NCBI RefSeq assembly: GCF_013911645.1 | Contig: NZ_JACESV010000002.1 | Span: 682,001-746,000, forward strand | Length of the DNA stretch: 64,000 bases | Reading direction: 5' to 3' | Source of the DNA: Allomuricauda sp. | Lineage (GTDB): Bacteria > Bacteroidota > Bacteroidia > Flavobacteriales > Flavobacteriaceae | Shown: positions 10,347 through 20,484 of the stretch, one piece after another | Numbering within the stretch: the stretch's first letter is position 1 | How the letters are laid out: every line of letters begins with the position of its first letter | Program-made: the position numbers and the translations under genes | The notes under the pieces: generated by a model | What the model was told of the DNA's origin: nothing | The model's input: only the letters and a program-made list of their open reading frames with translations | The model's database searches: none

Positions 10347-11267
10347 ATGAAAAAAGAGTTTCTTTTTAGGCTGATTTTGGCTGTGTTCTTGGTTACGCAG
10401 AGCATTGCCATTGCCCAAGAAGAACAGGAAAGCGCCGAAGTCTATCTCGAAGAATATACCGATGAGTTTCAAGAGAACTTCTTTGAGGCCTTAAAGCAAA
10501 AAGGTATCCAAAACTACGATAGGGCCGTGGATTTGCTCCTAAAATGCAAACAACTGGAGCCGAACAATAGTGTAGTGGCCTATGAACTGGCCAAGGCCTA
10601 TATGCTCGACAAGAAATATGTACAAGCGCAGGATTATGCTATTGAGGCCTTGCTTTCAGAACCAACCGATTATTGGTATTTGGATAATTTGCTCACTATT
10701 TTGGACAAGCAGGGAAGCCCTATCGAAAACGTAAAACAGCAAATACCTTATGGAAACAATAAACTTAAGCAAAATATGGCCGTCTCATTCTTTAAAATGA
10801 AGAAATACGAGGAAGCCTTAAAAGTGCTTGATGATCTGGAAAGCTCTCCATTAAAATCAGACTTGAACCAAAAAATAAACGACTCCCTCCAAAAAGGAAA
10901 ACAGGAACAAATTACTTCAATTCCCCAGAAAGAAGTGGAAGTTTTGGATGACCCTGTAGCCCAGTTAAAATCACAGATGGAAAAACTGATTGCTGCAGCA
11001 GATTTTAAGGAGTTATTGAATGTTTCGAAAGAAGCTTTGGACAGGTATCCATTACAGCCCTATTTTTATTTTGCCTACGGGACAGCATTGAACAACACGG
11101 CAGATCCGAACAAAGGCATAGAGGTTTTGGAAAGTGGACTCGATTATCTATTGGATGATGAAGGGTTGAAGAATAAAATCTACAAACAGCTTTCCGAAGG
11201 GTACTCCAAAATTGGAAATCCCCAAAAGGCAAACGAATATTTGAACAAAATCAATTCAGGATTATAA
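10347..11267 (+). CDS. Tetratricopeptide repeat protein
   Basis: TPR-like helices; signal peptide. Confidence 0.75.
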   Translation: MKKEFLFRLILAVFLVTQSIAIAQEEQESAEVYLEEYTDEFQENFFEALKQKGIQNYDRAVDLLLKCKQLEPNNSVVAYELAKAYMLDKKYVQAQDYAIEALLSEPTDYWYLDNLLTILDKQGSPIENVKQQIPYGNNKLKQNMAVSFFKMKKYEEALKVLDDLESSPLKSDLNQKINDSLQKGKQEQITSIPQKEVEVLDDPVAQLKSQMEKLIAAADFKELLNVSKEALDRYPLQPYFYFAYGTALNNTADPNKGIEVLESGLDYLLDDEGLKNKIYKQLSEGYSKIGNPQKANEYLNKINSGL

Positions 11268-12046
11268 TGCACCCATATAAAAACATAACTAAAATCGCCT
11301 TGCTGATAGCTTTCCTTCTCACCCTTGGATCCTGCAAGAGTACCAAGTCAATTACAGGAGGGGAAGTGGATTCAAGAATGTCGGCGAGGAATATCATCAA
11401 TGCCCATTACTCCAATCAGCCAAAATTTAAAACATTGAGAGGCAGGGTCAAGATTGATTATGCCAATGGAGATGATTCGCAGGGCGTAAACGTCAGCCTC
11501 CGTATGGAAAAAGACAACGTCATCTGGATGAGCGCGCCCTTGGGTGTGGTCAAAGCCCATATTACCCCGAACAAGGTTTCCTTTTACAACAAATTGCAAA
11601 ACGAATACTTTGATGGGGATTTTAGTTACTTAAGTGACTTGCTGGGAACGGAACTCGATTTTGAAAAAGTACAGAACCTGCTTCTAGGAAATGCGGTCTT
11701 GGATTTAAGAAAGGAAAGATTCAATTCTGAAGTGTACAATGGCAACTACCAACTAAAGCCAAAAAAGGCCAGGGAGTTGTTCAAAATTTTATTTCAACTG
11801 GAGCCAAAAAACTTTAAAATAGCAACTCAAGAAATCTCCCAACCAGAAAAAATGAGACAATTGCAGGCAAATTATACCTATCAGAATATTTCTGGAAACG
11901 TGTTGCCCAATGAAGTGAAGATCGTAGCGGAAGAAGCTGGGGATTTAACCACGATAGATTTGAGCTTTCGCAACTTAGAAATCAATAAATCCATGAATTT
12001 CCCCTACAAAGTACCAAAGGGATATGATAAAATTACATTAAAGTAA
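11267..12046 (+). CDS. DUF4292-like lipoprotein
   Basis: Lipobox LTLGSCKS; located between TPR and EnvC-like genes. Confidence 0.7.
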   Translation: MHPYKNITKIALLIAFLLTLGSCKSTKSITGGEVDSRMSARNIINAHYSNQPKFKTLRGRVKIDYANGDDSQGVNVSLRMEKDNVIWMSAPLGVVKAHITPNKVSFYNKLQNEYFDGDFSYLSDLLGTELDFEKVQNLLLGNAVLDLRKERFNSEVYNGNYQLKPKKARELFKILFQLEPKNFKIATQEISQPEKMRQLQANYTYQNISGNVLPNEVKIVAEEAGDLTTIDLSFRNLEINKSMNFPYKVPKGYDKITLK

Positions 12047-12047
12047 T

Positions 12048-13274
12048 ATGAAAGATAGAATTTCATATTGTATTTATTGTCTGATAGTTATATTTTTCAC
12101 TTCAGTAAGTTCCCATGCCCAAACTAGCGAGCAAAAGGTGTTAGAGGCCAAACGGGAGCGATTGCAAAAGGAAATCAAGGAAATCAATAGGTTGCTCTTT
12201 GCCGAAAGGAAAGAAAAAGGCACTGTTTTGGATCAAATGGAAGCCTTGGACAATAAAATAAACGTTCGCCAAGAGCTCATTCAGGTCACCAATCAACAGT
12301 CGAATTTGCTCAACAGGCAAATCAATGTCAACATAAGGAACATCAGTAAGCTTCGGGAAGATTTAAAAATACTGAAAGAGGATTATGCCGAGCTCATTCA
12401 AAAAACCTATCAGAACAAATCGCAAAGCAATCGGTTAATGTTCCTGTTGTCTGCCGAGAATTTCTATCAGGCATTCAAACGGCTTCAGTACATGCAGCAA
12501 TATGCAAAGCATCGTAAAAAGCAAGGAGAGGGAATCGTTAAGAAAACCGAAGAACTTAAAACCCTGAATCAAGATTTGGTGCGTCAACGAAAGGAAAAAG
12601 ACCAGCTCATAGCCGAAAATCAAAAAGCAAAGGCCGAATTATCCAAAGAGATCGAGTCCCAAAGAAACCTTTTAAGGAGCATTAAACAAAACGAGGCCAA
12701 ATACACTGCCGCCATAGCCGAAAAGCAAAAGGAGGCCCGTAAAATTGATCGTGAGATAGAAAGAATGATTAAAAGTGCTATCGCAAGTTCCAATAGAAGT
12801 TCAGGGAAATCTACCAGTAGCGCAACCTTTGCCTTGACGCCCGAGGCCAAGCTGTTGGCGGATAACTTTTCATCCAATAAAGGAAGGTTGATTTGGCCTG
12901 TGGAAAAGGGAGTGAAAAGCCAGGGATATGGGGTGTATGCGGATAAATTGTATCCCGGAATCAAGCACCGAAACAACGGTGTCACCATTACTACCGATGC
13001 GGGGAGTAAGGCAAGAGCCATTTTTGAGGGTGAGGTGATAGCCATTTTAACTGTGCCCGGTGGAAAAAAAGGCGTACAGATAAAACATGGAAACTACATC
13101 AGTACATATTACAACCTATCCAATCTCTACGTTAAAAAAGGGGATAGGGTCGCCGCCAAAGAAGTGCTCGGCGAAATAAATACCAATCGGTTGGATGGCA
13201 CCACAAAATTGAAGTTTTATCTTTACAAGGACTCCAATCGCTTGAATCCCGAAGATTGGATCTATCAACTTTAA
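12048..13274 (+). CDS. Murein hydrolase activator EnvC-like (coiled coil plus M23 peptidase domain)
   Basis: Long N-terminal coiled coil and C-terminal M23/LytM-like domain. Confidence 0.88.
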   Translation: MKDRISYCIYCLIVIFFTSVSSHAQTSEQKVLEAKRERLQKEIKEINRLLFAERKEKGTVLDQMEALDNKINVRQELIQVTNQQSNLLNRQINVNIRNISKLREDLKILKEDYAELIQKTYQNKSQSNRLMFLLSAENFYQAFKRLQYMQQYAKHRKKQGEGIVKKTEELKTLNQDLVRQRKEKDQLIAENQKAKAELSKEIESQRNLLRSIKQNEAKYTAAIAEKQKEARKIDREIERMIKSAIASSNRSSGKSTSSATFALTPEAKLLADNFSSNKGRLIWPVEKGVKSQGYGVYADKLYPGIKHRNNGVTITTDAGSKARAIFEGEVIAILTVPGGKKGVQIKHGNYISTYYNLSNLYVKKGDRVAAKEVLGEINTNRLDGTTKLKFYLYKDSNRLNPEDWIYQL

Positions 13275-13278
13275 CACT

Positions 13279-14115
13279 ATGAAGCGAATAACAGATTTAC
13301 AAGGCTCCTTTGAACTGCACAATGGGGTCCAGATGCCCTATTTTGGATTGGGGGTATATCAATCCGAAGACGGAAGCGAAGTTATTAACGCGGTAAAAAC
13401 TGCATTGAACCATGGCTACAGACATATTGATACCGCCGCCATTTACTACAATGAAGAGGGCGTTGGCACAGGAATCCGAGAAAGCAATGTGGCCCGGAAG
13501 GACGTTTTTTTAACGAGCAAAGTCTGGAACACCGATCAAGGCTACGATGCCACCCTAAAAGCTTTTGATGCCAGTTTGAAACGCTTAGGCACCGATTATC
13601 TGGACCTGTACTTGGTGCATTGGCCCAAAGGGGAAATTTCTAAAGAAACTTGGAAGGCACTTGAAAAACTGTACAAAGAAAAACGGGTGAGGGCCATTGG
13701 CGTGAGCAATTTTCTGCAACATCATTTGGAAGATTTATTGAGCTCGGTGGAAATTGTACCGATGGTGAATCAAATGGAGTTCCACCCCTATTTGGTACAA
13801 CAAGATTTAGTGGATTTCTGCAGCTCCAAAGGCATCCAATACGAAGCATGGTCCCCATTGATGCAGGGCAATATATTTGACCTCGATATCATGAAGGATT
13901 TGGCCTCCAAATACAACAAGACGATTGCCCAGATTGTTTTGCGATGGGATCTTCAAAAAGGAGTGGTCACCATTCCAAAATCATCCAAAAAAGAGCGCAT
14001 CATTGCCAATTCCGACCTTTTCGATTTTGAACTTTCCGAAGAGGACGTACAATTACTTGATGGTTTGGACAAAGGCAAACGGTTTGGCCCAGACCCCGAT
14101 AATTTTGATTTTTGA
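13279..14115 (+). CDS. Aldo/keto reductase
   Basis: GYRHIDTAAIYYNEEGVG, LYLVHWP and IPKSSKKERI motifs. Confidence 0.95.
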   Translation: MKRITDLQGSFELHNGVQMPYFGLGVYQSEDGSEVINAVKTALNHGYRHIDTAAIYYNEEGVGTGIRESNVARKDVFLTSKVWNTDQGYDATLKAFDASLKRLGTDYLDLYLVHWPKGEISKETWKALEKLYKEKRVRAIGVSNFLQHHLEDLLSSVEIVPMVNQMEFHPYLVQQDLVDFCSSKGIQYEAWSPLMQGNIFDLDIMKDLASKYNKTIAQIVLRWDLQKGVVTIPKSSKKERIIANSDLFDFELSEEDVQLLDGLDKGKRFGPDPDNFDF

Positions 14116-14175
14116 TTCCTTCCAAACGGCGGCCTCTACTAATAGGATGGTTTTTAGCACGGGAATTTATTCAAA

Positions 14176-14478
14176 TTAGAATTCCAAAGGTTCTTTTCTT
14201 GCATACCTCACCCTCAAAATATAGACTGTGTTTTCCTCAATAAGATAAGAGATTCGATAACGGTGTTTTTCATTGGCCCTGACATTTCCAGTATTGTTTT
14301 GTTTTAGCGCATCTACTTTATAGATTTCGGGATCGGTTGCCAAAATATTGGTGGAAGCATGGATTTCTGTAATGACCCTAATGGTTGTTTCAATGGACTT
14401 TGACTCTTCCAGTAAAGATAAAAAGGCTTGGTTCAAGTCTGCTTCGGCCTTGTGTGTCCAGATTATTTTTCTGCCCAT
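14176..14478 (-). CDS. RelE/ParE-family toxin
   Basis: 100 aa; IWTHKAEADLNQAF and YRISYLIEENTVYILRVRYARKEP are ParE-like; overlaps upstream ORF. Confidence 0.85.
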   Translation of the reverse strand: MGRKIIWTHKAEADLNQAFLSLLEESKSIETTIRVITEIHASTNILATDPEIYKVDALKQNNTGNVRANEKHRYRISYLIEENTVYILRVRYARKEPLEF

Positions 14479-14696
14479 TTTTTGATGTGCTCTGCCACTT
14501 CCTTATGGGAGTATAGTTCCCCTTTCTCTATTTGGGCAATGGATTCGTTCAGTTCCTTGTTATATTGCTCCAGACCGATACGTTCGTCGTTATCGTCATT
14601 GTAGTTGTCGGCCATGGCCTTGACGAGCCTCAAGAACCTGTGATCGGCCTTCTTGACGTATTCCAGTACACTTTGTCTTAAATCCAAGGTTGCCAT
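14463..14696 (-). CDS. Cognate antitoxin (addiction module component)
   Basis: 77 aa ORF overlapping the toxin start. Confidence 0.75.
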   Translation of the reverse strand: MATLDLRQSVLEYVKKADHRFLRLVKAMADNYNDDNDERIGLEQYNKELNESIAQIEKGELYSHKEVAEHIKKWAEK

Positions 14697-14772
14697 ACTG
14701 TTCTGTGTTTGTTATAGTAAAGGTACAATTTTCATTCCACAGCCATCATGTTGATTGTACAAAGGCTGGTTC

Positions 14773-15285
14773 CTAAGAAGTAAACAGCGCTTTAAGTTCC
14801 GTGGCATCGGCAGCTTTCATTTTACCGGCAAGTACCAAACTCAGTTGCTTGCGGCGAAGCGCGGCAGCATAGCGTTCCTTTTCCAAATCGGTTTCAGGCT
14901 TCAATGGAGGAACTTCCGTTGGTTTTCCGGTATCATCTACCGCAACAAAGGTATAAATGGCCTCATTGGCCTTGGTACGCTCACCGGTAAAGCGATCCTC
15001 TATCCAAACATCTATAAAAATTTCCATGGAGGTATTGAATGCTCGGGAAACTGCTGCCTCCACAGTTACCACACTGCCTAGCGGAACAGCCCTGTTAAAA
15101 GCTACGTGGTTTACGGAAGCGGTCACCGTGATCCTACGGCTGTGTCTACGGGCAGCAATGCTGGCGGCTCGGTCCATACGGGCCAAGAGTTCCCCACCAA
15201 AAAGATTGTTGAGGGGGTTGGTTTCACTGGGTAACACCAAATCGGTCATTACCGTGCGGGATTCACTAGGAGTTTTAGCGCGCAT
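14773..15285 (-). CDS. Acyl-CoA thioesterase (hotdog fold)
   Basis: NPLNNLFGGELLARMDRAASIAARRHS motif. Confidence 0.93.
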   Translation of the reverse strand: MRAKTPSESRTVMTDLVLPSETNPLNNLFGGELLARMDRAASIAARRHSRRITVTASVNHVAFNRAVPLGSVVTVEAAVSRAFNTSMEIFIDVWIEDRFTGERTKANEAIYTFVAVDDTGKPTEVPPLKPETDLEKERYAAALRRKQLSLVLAGKMKAADATELKALFTS

Positions 15286-15343
15286 ACCTTTAAATTTTGC
15301 GCAAAGATATTGAAGTGTGGAATGGTTTTAAAGGAAAGCGTGA

Positions 15344-16288
15344 TTATTTCTCGGAAAGTAACCAAGCATCTCTTGAATCCTCGGCTTTTACCTTCCTCAA
15401 AAAGGCAAGTGCTTCTTTGGGCTCGTCAAAGCTATCGTAGGCCACTTGGTGCAGCCCATATTTGTTCACGCCCAAATAAAAAGCATTATATCCCTTTTCT
15501 TTGAGTTGATTTACCTTTTTCTCGGCATTTTGCTCTTCACGGAAGGCCCCGGCAATTACATGGTGCTTACCCAACTTTTTCTTGGTCACTTTTATGTTGA
15601 TGGCGGGCAGTTCCAACGGAGCACTTTCAAAAAAAGTAGCCTCTTGGATCAAGCGGGACACTTCTTGTTGGGCATCTTGACGGGCTGCCACTTTCTTTTG
15701 CTGAAGGTCACCATAGGTGCGGTACGAAGTAACCCCTAAAGAAACAGCCAATAAAAAGACGGCGGCATACTTTAACCAAGGCCTAAAAGAAGTTTGCTCC
15801 CTTTTCTCTGGAGTGATGATAAATGGAATACGTTCTTCCAATTCTTCCACCTCTTCTTTGATTACCTCACGTTGAATAGGGGTGGCTGCAAATGTGGACA
15901 GGCCAAAGGAAGATGTTAAAAAATTGATTTTTTCCTCTGGTTGAAACTGGATGCGTTGTTCGCTATTGTGCCAAAGTTTGCCGATTCCAAAAAGTTCAAT
16001 GCTATCGCCCTGAACCAACTTATTGTTCCATTCCTGTGCAATACTCTCCACTTCCCGAAGCATTTCTTCATATCCCAAATTCTTTTCTTTGGCAATATGG
16101 GACACCAACAGACCATCATTTTTGGAAAGTTGGGCGTTAAAGGAAATGGTCTTGCTCGGCGGCACCAAAGTATTGGTGGCCAAATCAATTTCAGCGGACT
16201 TGCCTTGTGTCAAAAAAGCACCAAAACCAGGCACTACGACACAGTTATAATCGAACAAGAGCTTTTCTATGTATGAATCAATCCGCAT
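15344..16288 (-). CDS. HU/CCDC81-like N-terminal domain plus SPOR domain protein
   Basis: MRIDSYIEKLLFDYNCVVVPGFGAFL N-terminus and C-terminal SPOR-like HHVIAGAFREEQNAEK. ORF extends to 16432; ATG at 16288 is more likely. Confidence 0.8.
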   Translation of the reverse strand: MRIDSYIEKLLFDYNCVVVPGFGAFLTQGKSAEIDLATNTLVPPSKTISFNAQLSKNDGLLVSHIAKEKNLGYEEMLREVESIAQEWNNKLVQGDSIELFGIGKLWHNSEQRIQFQPEEKINFLTSSFGLSTFAATPIQREVIKEEVEELEERIPFIITPEKREQTSFRPWLKYAAVFLLAVSLGVTSYRTYGDLQQKKVAARQDAQQEVSRLIQEATFFESAPLELPAINIKVTKKKLGKHHVIAGAFREEQNAEKKVNQLKEKGYNAFYLGVNKYGLHQVAYDSFDEPKEALAFLRKVKAEDSRDAWLLSEK

Positions 16289-16393
16289 AAGCACAAATAT
16301 TGCAAAAAAAGGGACAGTACAAAATATGCAGGATAACTTTTTATTAACATTTGAAAAGCTGTATTTTGTGGACAACTTTGACGCCCAAATCAA

Positions 16394-17500
16394 ATGACTG
16401 AACCTGAAATTATTGCGGCTTTGCGGCTGCAAAATATTCCCAATATAGGGGATGTTACGGCCAAAAAATTAATTGCCCATTGCGGAAGTCCAATAGCCGT
16501 TTTTGAGGACAAACTGCACCATCTTTTAAAAATTGATGGCATTGGTAAGATGACTTTGAAAGGTCTCCATGATTCCATTCATCTTGAAGAGGCCCAAAAA
16601 GAGTTTGAGTTTTTGACCAAAGAAGACATCACCATGTCCTATTTTATGGATGATGGGTACCCCACCCGTTTGAAGCATTGTGTTGATGGCCCTATTTTGT
16701 TGTTCCAACGAGGTAATATCAATTTGAATGACCAAAAAATCATCAGCGTTGTTGGAACAAGGAACGTAACCAAATATGGCACATCGTTTTGTAATCAATT
16801 TATTGAGGAGATAGCCCATCTAAACCCGATTATTGTTAGTGGTTTGGCCTATGGCGTTGATATTGCCATTCAAAAAGCAGCAATGGATCATGGATTGCAG
16901 ACCATTGCCTGTATGGCGCACGGGCTCAATCAAATTTATCCCAAAGTGCATGCCAAATACAAATCCAAAATAGAAGCAAATGGAGGTTTTATGACCGAAT
17001 TTTGGAGTACAAGCCAACACAATCGGGAGAATTTCCTAAAACGAAACCGAATTATTGCCGGAATCAGCGAAGCAACCATTGTAATAGAATCCGCTGAAAA
17101 AGGAGGCAGTTTGGTAACGGCGGATTTGGCTCACGGATATCACAGAGAGGTGTTTGCGGTTCCCGGAAGGGCCACGGATAAGTGGAGCAAAGGCTGTAAC
17201 GACCTCATCAAATACCAAAAAGCCCATTTGTTGACCTCAGCAGCCGAGCTTGTGTATCTTTTAGGATGGAAAATTGAGGAAGAAAAGCAAGAGAAGACGG
17301 TACAAAAACAGCTGTTCATCGAGTTGGATGAAACAGAACAGTCAATCTACTCTTATTTGCAAGTGAACGGAAAACAACTGCTAGACACCGTGGCTTTGGA
17401 GTGTAATCTGCCCATTTTTAAGGTTTCGTCCACTTTGCTGAATATGGAAATGAAAGGCGTGATCCGACCATTGCCCGGTAAAATGTTCGAGGCGATATGA
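16394..17500 (+). CDS. dprA: DNA processing protein DprA
   Basis: SVVGTRNVTKYG, SGLAYGVDIAIQKAA and EFWSTSQHNRENFLKRNRIIAGIS motifs. Confidence 0.97.
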   Translation: MTEPEIIAALRLQNIPNIGDVTAKKLIAHCGSPIAVFEDKLHHLLKIDGIGKMTLKGLHDSIHLEEAQKEFEFLTKEDITMSYFMDDGYPTRLKHCVDGPILLFQRGNINLNDQKIISVVGTRNVTKYGTSFCNQFIEEIAHLNPIIVSGLAYGVDIAIQKAAMDHGLQTIACMAHGLNQIYPKVHAKYKSKIEANGGFMTEFWSTSQHNRENFLKRNRIIAGISEATIVIESAEKGGSLVTADLAHGYHREVFAVPGRATDKWSKGCNDLIKYQKAHLLTSAAELVYLLGWKIEEEKQEKTVQKQLFIELDETEQSIYSYLQVNGKQLLDTVALECNLPIFKVSSTLLNMEMKGVIRPLPGKMFEAI

Positions 17501-17587
17501 TCGGTCAATATGGAAAATCTCAAAAATTAATCATTCCGATTAGATTTCTCGGTCACAAGTTCCTTTACATAAATGACAACAAATGTA

Positions 17588-18727
17588 TTACTCGGTTGGC
17601 AAAGGCGGGGGCGTATTGCCTCCCAAGAACGATTTCAATTCCTCTACCTCTTTCAATGCGGTCCAAGCAGTCATACCTTGTTTCCATACCAAACTGTCAC
17701 GGTTAATGGTTCGTGAGGCGAATAGGGAACGCATTTGCTCAAAGGTCACTGGACCGTGTTGGGTTCCATTCGTTGCATAATGGTACATGGTTTGTGCAGG
17801 CAGTGGTGGAGGAACGGCCCCAGCCGAAGGTTGCGCAGCTTGCTGTGGTGCAGTTTGGGTGTTTCCGCCCATCATGCCGCCCATTTGTTGGGCCAGTGCA
17901 AATCCCATACCCATGCCCATGCCGGCACCAGCAGTACCCCCTTCATTTTGAGCAGCGGCCTCAATGGCTTTTGCAGTCTTGAATTTGGTCAATTTATCCA
18001 AATCCAGTTTATCGATTCGGCTATATTCAAAGATTTCCTTTTTAAGATCTTCGGGCATGGAAACGTTCTCGATATAGAATTTTTCCAAGGAAATGCCCAC
18101 ACTTTCAAACTCGGGTGCCATTACTTCCCGACAGGTGTCCGAAAGTTCGGTAGTGTTGGCGGCATAGAGCTCAATGGGCAGATTGGCTTGGCCGACGGTA
18201 TTTGTAAATCGGGTGGCAATCAAACTTTTTAAGTGCTCATTGATTTCAAAATTGGTGAAATTGCTGTCCGTCCCCACAATATCCTTGATGAACTTTCCTG
18301 CATCGGAAATTTTAAAGGCGTATGTTCCAAACGCTCTTATTTCTACCAAACCAAAACGGTCATCACTTAAGGTGATAGGGCTTTTGGTGCCCCATTTTTC
18401 ATCGGTAAACAAATGGGTGTTCACAAAATACACTTCGGCCTTAAAAGGAGAGTTGAAGCCATATTTCCAACCCTTCAAGGTGGCTAAAATAGGCAGGTTT
18501 TGTGTGGTAAGGTCGTAAGTGCCCGGTCCGAATACATCGGCCAACTGCCCTTCATTGATAAAAACGGCGGTCTGCCCTTCGCGAACAATAAGTTTGGCGC
18601 CGTTTTTTATTTCATTTTGATAGCGCTCAAACCGATATGCAATGGTGTTGTCGGTGTAATCGAGCCATTCGACAATGTCGATAAACTCGTTGCTGAGTTT
18701 TTCCTTGATTTTTCCAAAAATATCCAT
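17588..18727 (-). CDS. SPFH-domain protein with C-terminal GYF_2 domain
   Basis: SPFH N-terminus, GMGMGMGFALAQQMGG linker, YHYATNGTQHGPVTFEQMRSL GYF_2-like tail; ATG 18727 preferred over 18805. Confidence 0.85.
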   Translation of the reverse strand: MDIFGKIKEKLSNEFIDIVEWLDYTDNTIAYRFERYQNEIKNGAKLIVREGQTAVFINEGQLADVFGPGTYDLTTQNLPILATLKGWKYGFNSPFKAEVYFVNTHLFTDEKWGTKSPITLSDDRFGLVEIRAFGTYAFKISDAGKFIKDIVGTDSNFTNFEINEHLKSLIATRFTNTVGQANLPIELYAANTTELSDTCREVMAPEFESVGISLEKFYIENVSMPEDLKKEIFEYSRIDKLDLDKLTKFKTAKAIEAAAQNEGGTAGAGMGMGMGFALAQQMGGMMGGNTQTAPQQAAQPSAGAVPPPLPAQTMYHYATNGTQHGPVTFEQMRSLFASRTINRDSLVWKQGMTAWTALKEVEELKSFLGGNTPPPLPTE

Positions 18728-18829
18728 GGTAGTGTTTTTAGTTTTAATGATGCTTAATTTATGAAAAAAGAAGATTACTTCCGTTGGGTTAGTATGAAAT
18801 GCCAAGGTATTGTTACAGTTGGCTCACAA

Positions 18830-19957
18830 TCAGTCCATTTTTACAGCCTCTTTCAGCATTTTCAAGACTTGTTGTTTCGGAAGGGCCTCGATTTTGTGTC
18901 CATCCCGCCCAATCATCGTCTCCCCGGCAAAAAGGGAATTCAAGATGGCTTCCTCGGTCGCTTCAATGGTAGCGAGAAACAAAGGTGTCATGGCGTTATT
19001 TCGCAAGGTTGTCACGGTTTGTGTCGGGTTTTCACTTTGATACGGTATTCGACATGCTTTTGCAGTGGAAACCGCAATCACATAATCGCCGCTTCCATTA
19101 CTGGCAATACCTCCCGTTCGTGAAAGACCCAACATGGCCCTTTTGGCCAAGCGTTCCAAGTTTCGGGAATCCAGCGGAGCATCGGTGAGCACAACCATCA
19201 TGCAGGAACCATCCGCAGAATATTTGAGAGCGTCCGAATAGCGGTCGAGTTGCTTGTCCACCTCTACTCCGGCAATCTGCAAAACACCCCCAAAATTGGT
19301 TTGGACCATTACGCCCACGGTATAACCGCCCAATTTTTTGGGCAACACTCTGGATGATGTTCCTATGCCACCCTTGAACCCAAAACAAATGGTTCCTGTT
19401 CCGGCCCCTACATTACCTTCGGCAACAGGGCCCGATTTTGCATTTTCGATAGCTTCAAGCACATGTTCTTCCGTAATATGGCGACCTCTGATATCGTTGA
19501 GGTAACCATCATTGGTCTCACCGACCACGGCATTAACGGAACGGACATCTTCGTTTTCAGGCTGATTGAGCGTGTAACCAATAACGGCATTCATCGCTGT
19601 GGAAACACTTAAGGTATTGGTCAAAATGATGGGCGTTTCCAAATTGCCCAATTCCTTCACTTGGGTATAACCAGCGATTTTGCCAAAACCATTGCCCACA
19701 TAAATAGCGGCGGGTACTTTTTCCTGAAAAATATTTCCAGAATGGGGAAGAATGGCGGTGACTCCTGTTCTAACGTTATCACCCTTAATTAGTGTGGAAT
19801 GCCCTACTTGTGCCCCGGGCACATCGGTGATGGCATTCAAGGCTCCGGGTTTTAGGACACCAATCTCGACCCCATGGTCCCGAAGACGGTTTTGGGATAG
19901 CATCAACAAGGGCAATATCAAAAATAAATAACAAAAACTGTGATTTCGCTTATTCAT
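18830..19957 (-). CDS. P1-family (S58, DmpA-like) peptidase
   Basis: NAITDVPGAQVGHSTL and GRHITEEHVLEAIENA/GNVGAGTGTICFGFKGGIGTSSR motifs. Confidence 0.92.
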   Translation of the reverse strand: MNKRNHSFCYLFLILPLLMLSQNRLRDHGVEIGVLKPGALNAITDVPGAQVGHSTLIKGDNVRTGVTAILPHSGNIFQEKVPAAIYVGNGFGKIAGYTQVKELGNLETPIILTNTLSVSTAMNAVIGYTLNQPENEDVRSVNAVVGETNDGYLNDIRGRHITEEHVLEAIENAKSGPVAEGNVGAGTGTICFGFKGGIGTSSRVLPKKLGGYTVGVMVQTNFGGVLQIAGVEVDKQLDRYSDALKYSADGSCMMVVLTDAPLDSRNLERLAKRAMLGLSRTGGIASNGSGDYVIAVSTAKACRIPYQSENPTQTVTTLRNNAMTPLFLATIEATEEAILNSLFAGETMIGRDGHKIEALPKQQVLKMLKEAVKMD

Positions 19958-19966
19958 ACTGATCCA

Positions 19967-20470
19967 TTAACCTTTCAAAACACTTACCGTAACCAACAAT
20001 TGCCCAACATGGCGCTGGCTGTGTTCGGCCGCATGGAAAAGTAATCCTATCACGGTGGTGGGAAGCTTCTTTCTTCCCACAAAGCGTTCGTTTGTAAGCG
20101 TCGTTTCCGGGATAGTTTTAAAATAGTCCAAAGCTTGGCCCACCTTTGTCTCAAAATCCACTATCAGTTGCTGGGATGTTGGAGCATTTTCTCCATTCCC
20201 TTCGTTCTTTAAGTATTGGAATTGTGCATCCGTCAAACTTTCTTCCTTGGCGTAGGTCAGTAATCGATCTAACACGCCTGTCAAATGTTTTAGGTGAAAC
20301 CCGACCGAAGCCCTTCCAAATGGCTTTTCCCAAAGCTTGTTTTCGGGGAACTCGGACAAATATTCCTTTATTTCCCGCACAGATTGCAACAAGGCATGTG
20401 CTGCAGGTTGCAAAAGTGCGGGTACCTCTGGTATAGGACCACTTAGCCAATACTCCTGGGTGGATGACAT
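19967..20470 (-). CDS. DinB-family protein
   Basis: 167 aa; GFHLKHLTGVLDRLLTYA and LLFHAAEHSQRHVGQL. Confidence 0.85.
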   Translation of the reverse strand: MSSTQEYWLSGPIPEVPALLQPAAHALLQSVREIKEYLSEFPENKLWEKPFGRASVGFHLKHLTGVLDRLLTYAKEESLTDAQFQYLKNEGNGENAPTSQQLIVDFETKVGQALDYFKTIPETTLTNERFVGRKKLPTTVIGLLFHAAEHSQRHVGQLLVTVSVLKG

Positions 20471-20484
20471 AAAAATTTTACTTT

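Noticed and set aside
16394-17500. dprA as part of a defence or competence island
   Set aside because: dprA is a normal housekeeping/competence gene and its neighbours are ordinary
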